A stretch of 64,000 nt of DNA from Nocardiopsis suaedae (GTDB lineage Bacteria > Actinomycetota > Actinomycetes > Streptosporangiales > Streptosporangiaceae): contig NZ_JAQFWP010000025.1 of NCBI RefSeq assembly GCF_027706745.1, forward strand, positions 1-64,000, read 5' to 3'. A program made the position numbers and the translations under genes. Below the pieces are notes generated by a model, which had not been told where the DNA came from, searched no databases, and saw nothing but the letters and a program-made list of their open reading frames with translations. Below are positions 43,740 through 51,207 of the stretch, piece by piece. Positions within the stretch are counted from its first letter, which is position 1, and every line of letters starts with the position of its first letter.

Positions 43740-44453
43740 TCAGGCGAGCAGGCGCATGGTGTGGAAGCCTTCGGCCAGGGCCACCCCCGCCTGCATGCCG
43801 CGGAGCACGGCCAGGCTCCGCAGCGTCGGTTCGGAGCGGGTGTGCGGGTGCTCGTGGATCTGGGTGCCGTACAGCCGCATCCCGGCCAGCTTGGCCTCCA
43901 TGTCGGCCTCGTCCAGCTCCACCATGAGGCCGGGGGACTCGGCGGGCCCATAGCGCCACTGGTCGGCGGCCTCCTCGTAGGCCAGCACGGCGGCGGGGTG
44001 GTGCCGCTTGCGGTTGTCCGACGGGCGCAGGGCCGTGTGCACCGCCTCGGCGGTGACCTGGTGGTCCTGGTTGTAGCTGGTGCGGTGCGGGGCGATGACC
44101 ACGGTCGGCTCGATGGCGGCGATGGAGACCGGGCTGTTCCGCTCGACGGCGTTGGCCAGCTCGAAGCGGGGGAGCGCGTCGAGCTTGAGGTGGTACTCGT
44201 CCCCTGGGAAGGCGATGTCCCAGCCGTCCCACCGGAAGTGGTCGGCCACCTCCTTGATCTCGGCATAGCGCTCGTTGGCCGTGGAGAACCCCCGGGGCGA
44301 GACGTCGGCGGTGTCGCCCACGGTCATGAACTGGACGTACACCTCGGCACCGGCGGCCTTGGCCCGGTTCATGAGGCCGCCGCAGCCCAGCGTCTCGTCG
44401 TCGGGGTGGGGGGCGAAGATCAGGATGCGGTGCTGTGACCAGTCGATCGTCAT
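43740..44453 (-). CDS. PIG-L family deacetylase
   Basis: A 237-residue zinc-dependent LmbE/PIG-L deacetylase. The metal motif FAPHPDDETLGCGG (HPDDE) lies near residues 12-25, with the third ligand in SYNQDHQVTAEAVH. Such enzymes remove acetyl groups from N-acetylglucosamine-type sugars. Between an epimerase and a WbqC gene, a role in modifying a surface glycan or glycolipid is the best inference; MshB/Mca-type mycothiol roles are less likely from context. The ATG at 44453 is preferred over a longer open frame. Confidence 0.92.
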   Translation of the reverse strand: MTIDWSQHRILIFAPHPDDETLGCGGLMNRAKAAGAEVYVQFMTVGDTADVSPRGFSTANERYAEIKEVADHFRWDGWDIAFPGDEYHLKLDALPRFELANAVERNSPVSIAAIEPTVVIAPHRTSYNQDHQVTAEAVHTALRPSDNRKRHHPAAVLAYEEAADQWRYGPAESPGLMVELDEADMEAKLAGMRLYGTQIHEHPHTRSEPTLRSLAVLRGMQAGVALAEGFHTMRLLA

Positions 44454-44547
44454 GCCTGGGGTCCTAACGCATCTGGGGGATCCTGTTCGGGGGCGCACCG
44501 TGCGCTTGCCACGGGGACGCCCCATCCGGTGTGTCGGTTGCCACACC

Positions 44548-44568
44548 GGGCACGGGTCGGCCGTGCCC
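44548..44568 (-). terminator. hairpin between WbqC and PIG-L genes
   Basis: GGGCACGG and CCGTGCCC form an 8 bp stem with a GTCGG loop in the 151 bp gap downstream of the WbqC-like stop. It may terminate or attenuate. Confidence 0.4.
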
Positions 44569-44604
44569 CGGCGGGGCGCCGCGATGAGCGGGGAGGGGCG
44601 GGCC

Positions 44605-45309
44605 TCAGCCGGAGCGGGCCTCGCGGAGGATGCCGATCCCGTCGGGGCCGGCGTTCAGCAGCAGGTCGAGAGCGGCCATACGGGGCAGGAACTCCGCACC
44701 CCGCCTGCCGTGCTGCGGGTAGACCGGGTGGTGGAAGCCCTGCCACTCCACGGAGACCCCGTAGCGCTTGAAGATCTCCTGGTCGACGTAGTCGCGGGCG
44801 CCGTCGCCGGAGAGCATCGAGCCCGCGCCGACCTTCGCCGAGAGCTGGGCGAGCAGCTCGCTCTTCTGGCCCGGGAACTCGCCGAGCTCGCTGGCGCGGA
44901 CCACGGGGGTGTCGATCCCGAAGGCGTCCAGCACCAGTTCGGTGGTGGCCCAGGCCAGGTCGGCCAGGTGCGTCCACTCGCGTTCGTAGACGGCGAGCAC
45001 CCGCTCGCCGTAGGCGTCCCAGAACGGTGCGCCGCGGTAGCAGTGCTCCGCGAGGGTGCGGCGGTGCTTTTCCCGCCAGGGATGGGAGTCGTCGATCTCC
45101 TTGTCCAGAATGCGCTCGTCCCGGCTGCGCTGGATAACCGGGACCGTCAGTAGCACGGGGCCGTTCTTCGACGCGACGTAGTTGCGGTTCTGCCACCCTT
45201 TGCGCTCGTACTGGACATGATCGAGCACGACGAAAAGATCGCTCCTGTCGACCTTGTCGATGAGGCCCAGCCAAGGCAGATAGTGCGGCTGGTGCATGGC
45301 GACGCGCAC
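44605..45309 (-). CDS. WbqC-like family protein
   Basis: A 234-residue member of the WbqC family. RVAMHQPHYLPWLGLIDKVDRSDLFV (cited as RVAMHQPHYLPWLG then LIDKVDRSDLFV) is the signature start, with LDHVQYERKGWQNRNYV and the WREKHRRTLAEHCYRGAPFW block. WbqC proteins occur in O-antigen or polysaccharide clusters, likely as glycosylation or amino-sugar acylation enzymes, with no firm reaction. GTG 45309 (GAGGAA upstream) is the family start. It lies upstream of the PIG-L gene on the same strand and divergent from the GT2 gene. Confidence 0.87.
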   Translation of the reverse strand: MRVAMHQPHYLPWLGLIDKVDRSDLFVVLDHVQYERKGWQNRNYVASKNGPVLLTVPVIQRSRDERILDKEIDDSHPWREKHRRTLAEHCYRGAPFWDAYGERVLAVYEREWTHLADLAWATTELVLDAFGIDTPVVRASELGEFPGQKSELLAQLSAKVGAGSMLSGDGARDYVDQEIFKRYGVSVEWQGFHHPVYPQHGRRGAEFLPRMAALDLLLNAGPDGIGILREARSG

Positions 45310-45724
45310 TGGGGTTCCTCTCCGAGGCGGGGACTGCACGCTCTGTGCGGTGTGCTGCCGCGCGGCAGGGGACGTCTCTCCTGCTCGGCGGGTCGGTCCT
45401 GTGTCCTCTGGGGGATTCGAGGTCTAGGGGTAGGTTCTACAGCATCTGCGGATCGTCTCGCGGCAAAACGAAGAAAGTGCGTAGCGGGGGCGGTACCGTG
45501 CCGTCCCTCTCGTATTGCACCAACGGGGCTCACCCACCGCAAGGCCGACCCTGCGATTCGGGTGGCCTACTTAGGTCGCCCGAAGCGGTGAACTCCCGGC
45601 GTGCGGGAAACGTCAACCTAATGCTGGTCTTGTCGGTTATCGTCGGCCCGAAACGGGCCCGTGGTCCCCGACGAACGTCCCTTTCGGCCCACGTGTCCCC
45701 CCGGTCCACCTGGAGGCGTCCCCC
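45310..45724. promoter_or_regulatory. divergent promoter region with a structured leader for the GT2 gene
   Basis: 415 bp without a gene. On the plus strand, TTAGGT (45571-45576) can pair with ACCTAA (45616-45621), enclosing a small CGC/GCG hairpin and TCCCG-GCGTG-CGGGA (45594-45608). A second hairpin GGCCCG-AAA-CGGGCC spans 45645-45659, and CGTCGG/CCGACG can enclose it. The nested arrangement 100-150 nt before the GT2 start suggests a leader with regulatory folding. No known riboswitch consensus matched. Confidence 0.4.
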
Positions 45725-47347
45725 GTGCGTACTGCTCGGTTCATCGGAAGCTGGGCGGCAGGGCTCATCGCCCTGACCCTGGCCGTGACACTGTTCGTGC
45801 AATGGCTGCAGTTCGCCCTCGCGGCGGCGGGCGGCGGCCCCACCCCGCTGTTCCTGTGGATGGCCTTCGGCGTGAACCTCCTGGTGTGGAGCCTGGTCGG
45901 GGTGGTCCGCCTGGGCGACGACACGGTCCGCGGCGTCGCCGCGCGGCGGGCGCTGCGGCGCGGCCGTCCGGGCCGCCGCCGCCCGGCCGTCGGCGGGACC
46001 GAAAAGGGCCGGGAGGAGCGGCGGGTGCTGGTCCGGGCCCGGCCCGCCGAGGGGGCGGCCGGCGGCCCGCCGACGGCCGGTTCCGGCCTCGGAAATGGGT
46101 CCCCCGGCGGCCCGGAGGGCGCCTCGGCGCCCGTGCTCCCGGACGGCGCCGTCCCCGAGGGGGCGCACGACCCGGGGTCGGGCGGGACCGCCGTGGCGGC
46201 CCCCGCCGACCCCGACCGGCTCACCCTGGCGGTGATCATCCCCGCGCACAACGAGGAGCCGGTGATCGACGGCGCCATCGCCTCGGCGCTGCGGCTGTTC
46301 AACCGGTGGGACATCTACGTGGTCTCCGACAGCTCCCGCGACGCCACCGCCGACATCGCCGCCGAGACCGGTGTCAACGTGCTGGAGCTGCTGACCAACC
46401 GGGGCAAGGCCGGGGCGATCGAGGCGGTCATCGAGGAGTTCGACCTGACCGGCGGCTACGACGGGGTGGTCATCCTCGACGCCGACACCGAGCTGGACGA
46501 GCGGTACGTCGAGGGGGCGCGGCGCCAGCTCGCCGACCCGTCGGTGGCGGCGGTCGCCGGGTTCGTCGTCGCCGAGTGGAAGCCCTGGGAGCGGACCATG
46601 GTCGGGCGGCTCATCTCCGCCTACCGGGACCGGCTCTACTGGATGCTGCAGTACCTGCTGCGGTTCGGGCAGACGTGGCGGCACACCAGCACCACCTTCA
46701 TCGTGCCCGGGTTCGCCAGCGCCTACCGCTCCAGCGTGCTGCGGCGGCTCGACATCAACCCCAAGGGGCTGGTGATCGAGGACTTCAACATGACCTTCGA
46801 CGTGCACCACAAGCGGCTGGGGCGCATCTCCATGCGGCCCGACACCCGGGCCTACTGCCAGGACCCCTTCACCATGGGGGACTACGTCAAGCAGGTGCGG
46901 CGGTGGACGCTGGGGTTCTGGCAGACGGTGCGGCGGCACGGGGTGTGGCCGAGCCTGTTCTGGTTCGCGCTGTTCTTCTACATCCTGGAGGTCCTGCTGG
47001 TCGCGGTCACCCTGATCGGGACCGCGGTGCTCGGGGTGTTCATGGTGCTGCCGGCGGCCACCGGCGGGGCGGTGCTCTCGGCCGGGTGGTACGCCTCGGC
47101 GTACGGGGCGGTGGGCGCGGTGCTGCCGCTGACCGCGATCGCGGTCGGGCTGTTCGTCCCGGACTACGTGCTCACCTGCGTGATGGCCACCATCCGGCGG
47201 CGGCCCAGCTACCTGCTGTACGGGCTGTTCTTCCTGCCGATGCGGCTGATCGACTCCTACCTGACGCTGCGCACCATCCCGCAGGCGTGGACGGCGTCGT
47301 CGGACGGCCGGTGGAAGAGCCCGACGCGGGCGGCGGGCCGGCTCTAG
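45725..47347 (+). CDS. membrane glycosyltransferase family 2
   Basis: A 540-residue processive-type GT2. Two N-terminal membrane helices are followed by a ~100-residue low-complexity cytosolic segment, then the catalytic domain: LAVIIPAHNEEPVIDGAI, ILDADTELDERY (DxD), VIEDFNMTFDVHH (the general base ED region) and KQVRRWTLGFWQ (the QxxRW-type acceptor motif). Three or four C-terminal helices complete a channel-like layout as in cellulose or hyaluronan synthases. It should polymerise a cell-surface polysaccharide at the membrane. The GTG at 45725 is used. It is divergent from the epimerase-PIG-L-WbqC genes, which likely supply or modify the sugar. Confidence 0.9.
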   Translation: MRTARFIGSWAAGLIALTLAVTLFVQWLQFALAAAGGGPTPLFLWMAFGVNLLVWSLVGVVRLGDDTVRGVAARRALRRGRPGRRRPAVGGTEKGREERRVLVRARPAEGAAGGPPTAGSGLGNGSPGGPEGASAPVLPDGAVPEGAHDPGSGGTAVAAPADPDRLTLAVIIPAHNEEPVIDGAIASALRLFNRWDIYVVSDSSRDATADIAAETGVNVLELLTNRGKAGAIEAVIEEFDLTGGYDGVVILDADTELDERYVEGARRQLADPSVAAVAGFVVAEWKPWERTMVGRLISAYRDRLYWMLQYLLRFGQTWRHTSTTFIVPGFASAYRSSVLRRLDINPKGLVIEDFNMTFDVHHKRLGRISMRPDTRAYCQDPFTMGDYVKQVRRWTLGFWQTVRRHGVWPSLFWFALFFYILEVLLVAVTLIGTAVLGVFMVLPAATGGAVLSAGWYASAYGAVGAVLPLTAIAVGLFVPDYVLTCVMATIRRRPSYLLYGLFFLPMRLIDSYLTLRTIPQAWTASSDGRWKSPTRAAGRL

Positions 47348-47372
47348 CGCGGCGCCCTCCGGGGCCGTTCAC

Positions 47373-47420
47373 CCCCTCCCGCCTGCGCGGCCGATGGTGA
47401 CCAACCCCGCGCGGGAGGGG
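47373..47420 (+). terminator. terminator after the GT2 gene
   Basis: CCCCTCCCGC (47373-47382) pairs with GCGGGAGGGG (47411-47420) with a 28-base loop, 25 nt after the GT2 stop. Confidence 0.55.
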
Positions 47421-47524
47421 TGCGATACAGCATTTAGGGTCGAAGGGCAAGAGGGGGCCCGGGGGCGCGGCCGCACGAGGCCGCCGCCGGGCCCGCCTTA
47501 CCGTCCGAGCACACGAGGTGCCCT

Positions 47525-47944
47525 GTGGATTCCAAGAGCCTCCCCTTCACGCTGTACCGCGTGCTGAGCTACGTCACCGGTATCGCCCTGATCCTCCTGG
47601 CGTTCGTCGCAATGCCGGCGAAGTACCTGGTCGGCGAGGGTTCGGCGGTGGCGCTGGTGCCCGCCCCCGCGGGGATGGAGCACCTCTTCGGCCCCGAGTC
47701 GGTGCTGATGCTGTTCATCGCCATCCCGCACGGCTACATCTACATGGCCTACGTGCTGGTGGTGATCTGGCTGGCCCTGGGCCGCCGCTGGGGCGCGGGC
47801 AAGACCGTCGGCGTGGCGCTGGCCGGGACGATCCCGTTCGTGGGCATGGTCGTCGAGCACCGGCTGGCCAAGGCGGAGAAGGCGAAGATCCGGGCCGAGC
47901 GGGACGGGGCGGCCCAGGGTCAGGGGGCGGCCGCCGGGGCCTGA
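47525..47944 (+). CDS. DUF3817 membrane protein
   Basis: A 139-residue protein of the DUF3817 family, small actinobacterial membrane proteins of unknown function. It has a helix near residues 12-30 (YVTGIALILLAFVAMPAKYL), the FIAIPHGYIYMAYVLVVIWL helix with the family HGxxY motif, and a third helix GVALAGTIPFVGMVVEHRL. The C-terminus is charged. The GTG at 47525 is the only fitting start. Its 3' end overlaps the convergent SURF1 gene by 25 nt. Confidence 0.87.
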   Translation: MDSKSLPFTLYRVLSYVTGIALILLAFVAMPAKYLVGEGSAVALVPAPAGMEHLFGPESVLMLFIAIPHGYIYMAYVLVVIWLALGRRWGAGKTVGVALAGTIPFVGMVVEHRLAKAEKAKIRAERDGAAQGQGAAAGA

Positions 47945-48780
47945 GGCTCCGGGGCGCGGCCGCCGTCCTCCCCCGGGTCCCCCGGCGGGGGCGGGGCGTC
48001 CTCCATCTCCCGGCGCATCAGGGAGATCCAGAAGACGATGACGGCGCCGCCGAAGACCGCCCACTGGGCGGCGTAGCTGACGTTCTTCCAGTTCCAGGTG
48101 GTGCCCTGCTCGGGTGCGGGCGGCGGGGCGGGCGCCATGGCGGTCCCGCCGGAGGGGACGGCCCCGTCGGAGGGGTCCTGGCCGCCGAGGACGACGTAGC
48201 CCTCGTAGAGCCGGTAGGGCCACCGGTTCACCAGGACCGAGGGCGCGATCCGCCCGATGTGCCCGGCGGGCACGTCCACGAGGACGACGCCCTCCTCGTT
48301 CTTCTGCGGGGGCTGGAGCCAGCCGGTGACGGTGACCTCGCCCCCGGGCGTCGGGGCGAGGCGGTCGGCGGCGCCCTCCTGCTCGGCCTCGTCGGCGGGG
48401 ATCCAGCCGCGGTTGACCGCGACGGCGGTGTCCTCGCCGGTCACCAGGGGCGAGACCACGTAATAGCCGAACGCGCCGGGGTCCTCGGCGTCGGCGCCGT
48501 TCTCGTAGCCGGGGGCGAGCAGCGGCGCGGTGTCGGCGAAGGTGCCGGTCGCGGTGACGGCGGTGTTGCCCAGGGACTCGGGCATGTAGTCGGTGGGGCC
48601 GATGACCGAGTCGAGCTCCTGGGCCCCGGCCAGCTCCTCGGCCGGGTTGACGACCTCCCCGCGGTCGGGCTGCTGGGCCCGCTCGAACTGCCAGTAGCCC
48701 GCGGTCATGCAGACCGCGAAGGCGAGGAGCGCGAGCAGGTGGAGCCCGATCCACCTGGGCGTGAACAGTCGGAATCGCAC
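47920..48780 (-). CDS. SURF1 family protein, second copy
   Basis: A 286-residue SURF1-family membrane protein. TPRWIGLHLLALLAFAVCMTAGYWQFERAQQ (cited as TPRWIGLHLLALLAFAV then GYWQFERAQQ) is the first helix and motif, followed by YVVSPLVTGEDTAVAVNRGWIP, NRWPYRLYEGYVV and the second helix WAVFGGAVIVFWISLMRREM. It may assist cytochrome oxidase assembly or a related heme-copper enzyme. Start GTG 48780 is inferred from the helix position; the ORF itself extends to 48879. Distinct in sequence from the copy at 14650-15459. Confidence 0.87.
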   Translation of the reverse strand: MRFRLFTPRWIGLHLLALLAFAVCMTAGYWQFERAQQPDRGEVVNPAEELAGAQELDSVIGPTDYMPESLGNTAVTATGTFADTAPLLAPGYENGADAEDPGAFGYYVVSPLVTGEDTAVAVNRGWIPADEAEQEGAADRLAPTPGGEVTVTGWLQPPQKNEEGVVLVDVPAGHIGRIAPSVLVNRWPYRLYEGYVVLGGQDPSDGAVPSGGTAMAPAPPPAPEQGTTWNWKNVSYAAQWAVFGGAVIVFWISLMRREMEDAPPPPGDPGEDGGRAPEPQAPAAAP

Positions 48781-48953
48781 GTTCCCCAGGCTATGTCCGC
48801 CCCGGAGGGGCCCGCCCCCGGCCCCCGGTCGTGGACCGCGCGCGAGGATCCCTGTCCGCTTGGTCCCGAGGAGAGGCATCGATGGTGATTACTTTAAGTA
48901 ATTTTCTGTGACGGAGGGTTGTTGAAGGCGGGTGACGTGGGTAATCTATGTAC
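48781..48953. promoter_or_regulatory. promoter region with AT-rich palindrome and sigma70-like elements
   Basis: ATTACTTTAAGTAAT (48888-48902) has 7 bp perfect arms around one base and is strikingly AT-rich for this genome. Seventeen bases later TTGTTG (48919-48924), a 17 nt spacer and TAATCT (48942-48947) resemble -35 and -10 boxes reading rightward into the candidate RNA. The same palindrome could also serve the divergent SURF1 gene. Confidence 0.55.
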
Positions 48954-49097
48954 CAGCGCGGGAGGGAAATCACCGAAAACGCGCTTCGCGAGCTTTAAAA
49001 GGCCGCGACTCCAGGGGGGAGGAGTCGCCGGCCGTTCCCAGGCGAGGGCCGCCTCCGTGATTTTGAGGGGGGACACGGAGGCGGCCCTCGCATTTTC
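48954..49097 (+). ncRNA. candidate small RNA ending in an 18 bp terminator hairpin
   Basis: Downstream of the promoter-like elements there is no ORF with coding bias. The predicted ~144 nt transcript contains a stem GCGACTCC/GGAGTCGC (49005-49012 with 49021-49028) and ends with GCGAGGGCCGCCTCCGTG (49042-49059) perfectly paired with CACGGAGGCGGCCCTCGC (49074-49091) over a 14-base loop, followed by ATTTTCC, a textbook intrinsic terminator. A dedicated promoter plus a strong terminator 100 nt later without an ORF suggests a small regulatory RNA. It could instead be an attenuated leader of a lost gene. Confidence 0.5.
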
Positions 49098-49536
49098 CTG
49101 CGTAGGGGCGGTCCAGCGGTCGACAGGGCGACGAGGGTGGCGGTTCCACCACCCGATCCGCCCCACGATGGTCGACCCACTACCCAGGGCGCCCCGGAGC
49201 GGGTACGGCCCCCGCCCCGGCGGCACGCCGACCGCTACACCAGGAACCACGCACCGTCGCTGAGAGGGGTGGGGGCGCAGCGGCATCCCCACTGCGCGGT
49301 CCGAGACCGCTTCGCGGACCCACTCGCCAGCAGGGGCGCAGGGCGATCCTTCTCGACAGGTTGCAGCCGGTGTGGAGGCAGTTCGCCTCATGGCGGGGGT
49401 CACTGCGGCATCCCCACCGCGCGCCGCTCGGGCCAACGCTGCTCGGCGGGCCCACCCGCCCCCTGCGGACGTGGGTTCCGGTGGGCGGGCGGCTACCAGC
49501 TCGACTCGTCCACCGGCACCCTTCACCCCCTCCTCC
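49098..49536. repeat. gene-poor region with related ~70 bp repeats A and B
   Basis: No supported gene. 49277-49341 (A) and 49401-49474 (B) share the pattern GCGGCATCCCCAC(C/T)GCGCG, about 25 variable bases, CGG(A/G)CCCAC(C/T)CGCC. A third copy lies at 50664-50736. They may be flanks of a degraded mobile or accessory unit. ORFs through this region in several frames have no family character. Confidence 0.55.
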
Positions 49537-49929
49537 TCAGTGGACCGGGCGATGGGCGGTCAAGGGGCCGCCGTAGCCCATGGGCGGGGCCTTCATCTGG
49601 GCCTCCAACCGCTCAGGTGTGGGCTCGTGGAGCGTCGGTACGGCCCGCGACACACCGATGTTCGTCGCCACCCAGGAAGCAGGCCGCCCCTGCCCGTCGG
49701 TCGAGCGCCACACCCGCCACAGGCCGGTGAACTCGGAGTTGAGCCGACGCAAGGTCGCCTCCTCCGGGGCGACCGGAACCCGGCATTCGGCGGTCGCGCG
49801 GTCGGCCCGGACGACGTAGACGTCGGCGGTCGGTGTCCGGTCGGCCAGTTCGACCTCCGTGTTCACGGCGATCGCCCAGTCGAACAGATCGGCCAGGTCG
49901 CCGAAGAGTAGGGGCTTGGCGGCGCTCAT
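49537..49929 (-). CDS. hypothetical protein (130 aa)
   Basis: A 130-residue soluble protein of no recognised family. Its start overlaps the stop of the upstream gene (ATGA), so the pair is co-translated. It reads like a compact alpha/beta fold: FGDLADLFDWAIAVNTEVEL, VYVVRADRATAECRVPVAPE and NSEFTGLWRVWRSTDGQG. The bias is typical of the host, but both neighbours are also unknowns within an islet bounded by repeats, suggesting accessory or mobile origin. Confidence 0.7.
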   Translation of the reverse strand: MSAAKPLLFGDLADLFDWAIAVNTEVELADRTPTADVYVVRADRATAECRVPVAPEEATLRRLNSEFTGLWRVWRSTDGQGRPASWVATNIGVSRAVPTLHEPTPERLEAQMKAPPMGYGGPLTAHRPVH

Positions 49930-50189
49930 CGGACGACCGCCACGACTCCGCGCGGCCGGGGCCGATTGGTGCGCTGCCAGGCGAACAGAGCGAGGGCATC
50001 GACCGTCGGCCGCTCGTGGAGGCCGGTGGCGGCGACGGCGAAGAAGTGTCCGGAGGTTTCGCCGAACCAGATGACGAGGTTCGGGTACTGCGCCTGCAGC
50101 CGGGCGGCAGCGGCGTGGGCGCCGGCGTGCTCGGGCGATCGCCCCCAGCGCATCGCGGCGCGATCGCGGTAGCGGTTAGGGTCTGCCAT
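49926..50189 (-). CDS. hypothetical protein (87 aa)
   Basis: An 87-residue protein of unknown function. The ATG at 50189 is set by GAGGAG 8 nt upstream; a longer frame to 50267 lacks this. It contains WGRSPEHAGAHAAAARLQAQ, a helix, then NLVIWFGETSGHFFAVAAT, a strand-turn-strand pattern seen in small actinobacterial accessory proteins. Its TGA overlaps the next gene's ATG. No function can be given. Confidence 0.7.
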   Translation of the reverse strand: MADPNRYRDRAAMRWGRSPEHAGAHAAAARLQAQYPNLVIWFGETSGHFFAVAATGLHERPTVDALALFAWQRTNRPRPRGVVAVVR

Positions 50190-50298
50190 GTCGTCAGCTC
50201 CTCTGTAGCTGGTGACCACGCCCCCGGACGCCTGATCCGCGTCGCGGGGGTCTTCGTGTCCACTCATGCTTGTTCGCTGAACGACCCGGCGGGAGTGT

Positions 50299-50330
50299 GA
50301 CCGCGTTGCCTAGGCTGGGAGGCAACGGTC
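50299..50330. promoter_or_regulatory. inverted repeat in the divergent region of the islet
   Basis: CGTTGCC and GGCAACG (7 bp, plus GAC/GTC outside) flank TAGGCTGGGA at 50299-50330, between the minus-strand hypothetical operon and the plus-strand small gene. It could be an operator or a terminator-like hairpin. Confidence 0.4.
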
Positions 50331-50465
50331 AACACCCCCGGGAGCGCTGCCCTATGACCGAGTAATAGCGGGTTGCCGCCGGTCCGAACGCGAGGGCCGC
50401 TCATTCACGCGGGTACCGACGCTCTAAGCGGAGCGTGAGTTTCTTGTGCCCGCAGGGAGTCTCAC

Positions 50466-50615
50466 GTGGGTTGGCTTGGTCCTGTTCTCTCTGATCTGCT
50501 CCGCCTGATTGTGGTCGCCCTCGAAAGCTGGGGGCACACCGCTCGACTGATCACGAACCTCGCGGCCATCGGCGGAATCATCGTCGTCGTGGTGCTCGTG
50601 TTCCGGTTCTTCTAG
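50466..50615 (+). CDS. small membrane peptide (49 aa)
   Basis: A GTG-initiated ORF with GGGAG 8 nt upstream, missed by length filters. The peptide starts GWLGPVLSDLLRLIVVALE (amphipathic), then a short polar turn and AAIGGIIVVVVLVFRFF, a strong membrane helix with aromatic end. A hairpin GCCCCA/TGGGGC (50627-50646) follows the stop. Such peptides resemble holin-like, type I toxin or envelope-stress peptides, but no family was recognised. Context within the repeat-bounded islet suggests accessory function. Confidence 0.55.
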   Translation: MGWLGPVLSDLLRLIVVALESWGHTARLITNLAAIGGIIVVVVLVFRFF

Positions 50616-50626
50616 TTGGTGAGGGT

Positions 50627-50646
50627 GCCCCATCTTCTGGTGGGGC
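50627..50646 (+). terminator. terminator after the small membrane peptide gene
   Basis: GCCCCA (50627-50632) pairs with TGGGGC (50641-50646), loop TCTTCTGG, then GCTGTCTCTT, 11 nt past the stop. Confidence 0.5.
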
Positions 50647-50663
50647 GCTGTCTCTTGTGATCC

Positions 50664-50736
50664 CGGTGGCATCCCACCGCGCGCCTCGCGGCTCAAGTCG
50701 GCCCGGCAGTCCCACCCGCCCCCTGTGGGCGTGTCG
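50664..50736. repeat. repeat C, third copy of the islet repeat
   Basis: GTGGCATCCCACCGCGCGCC at the left and CCCACCCGCCCCCTG at the right match repeat B (49401-49474) with a diverged centre. A and B lie left of the hypothetical genes and C right, so the copies bracket the islet. Confidence 0.55.
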
Positions 50737-50745
50737 TCGGCCCTC

Positions 50746-51207
50746 TCAGTCCATGAGCAGGCGTGACAGCGGTTCGCGGATGTCCGGGGGATACAGGTTC
50801 AGTTCCCCGAACGCGTCAGGGGGCGCCCAGAGCAGCTCGAAGCTGTTCTCAGGGCCGTGCGCGTGGGCCTCTGGGCCGGAGAGTTCGGCGCTGCCTCTCA
50901 CATCCCGCATCAGGTAGTAGCCGACGGGGCGTCCGTGGTGGCGTCCCCTCCACAGCAGGCGGTCGATCCGCGCTTCGAGCGTCGTCTCCTCGCGGAGCTC
51001 CCGCAGGGCCGCCTCCTCGCCGCTTTCGCCGTCCTCGACGTGCCCGCCCGGCAGGACCGCGTAATGGTGCCCAGGGCACCCCGGCCCTTTCCGCCCGTCG
51101 TCGGCGCACTTCACGCAGTCCTCGGCCGATTCCTTCCGCAGATACCTCTTGATGACCAGCACTCGCCGTCCTTCGGCGACGACGGCGACCGCCCTGGGAG
51201 TCCTCAC
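50746..51207 (-). CDS. Nudix hydrolase
   Basis: A 153-residue Nudix-fold phosphohydrolase. The Nudix box GGHVEDGESGEEAALRELREETTLE (cited as GGHVEDGESGEEAALR then ELREETTLE) lies near residues 54-78 with the catalytic REExEE-type glutamates in variant form (REET). An inserted CVKCADDGRKGPGCPGHHY segment before it has three cysteines and could bind a metal. Substrate unknown. The GTG at 51207 overlaps the ArsR stop (GTGA), so it belongs to the ArsR operon. Confidence 0.87.
   Translation of the reverse strand: MRTPRAVAVVAEGRRVLVIKRYLRKESAEDCVKCADDGRKGPGCPGHHYAVLPGGHVEDGESGEEAALRELREETTLEARIDRLLWRGRHHGRPVGYYLMRDVRGSAELSGPEAHAHGPENSFELLWAPPDAFGELNLYPPDIREPLSRLLMD

Noticed and set aside
45510-45725. 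A c-di-AMP (ydaO) or similar known riboswitch upstream of the GT2 gene
   Set aside because: Stems exist but the conserved core bases I know for ydaO or c-di-GMP switches are not present, so only an unnamed structured leader is reported.
49137-49730. A 197-codon plus-strand frame in the gene-poor islet
   Set aside because: Pro/Arg/Gly-rich, overlaps a hypothetical gene with better codon usage on the other strand, and no ribosome site at its start.
50424-50696. A 90-residue acidic ORF on the minus strand
   Set aside because: It lies opposite the better supported membrane peptide gene, its terminator and repeat C, and has the composition of antisense sequence.
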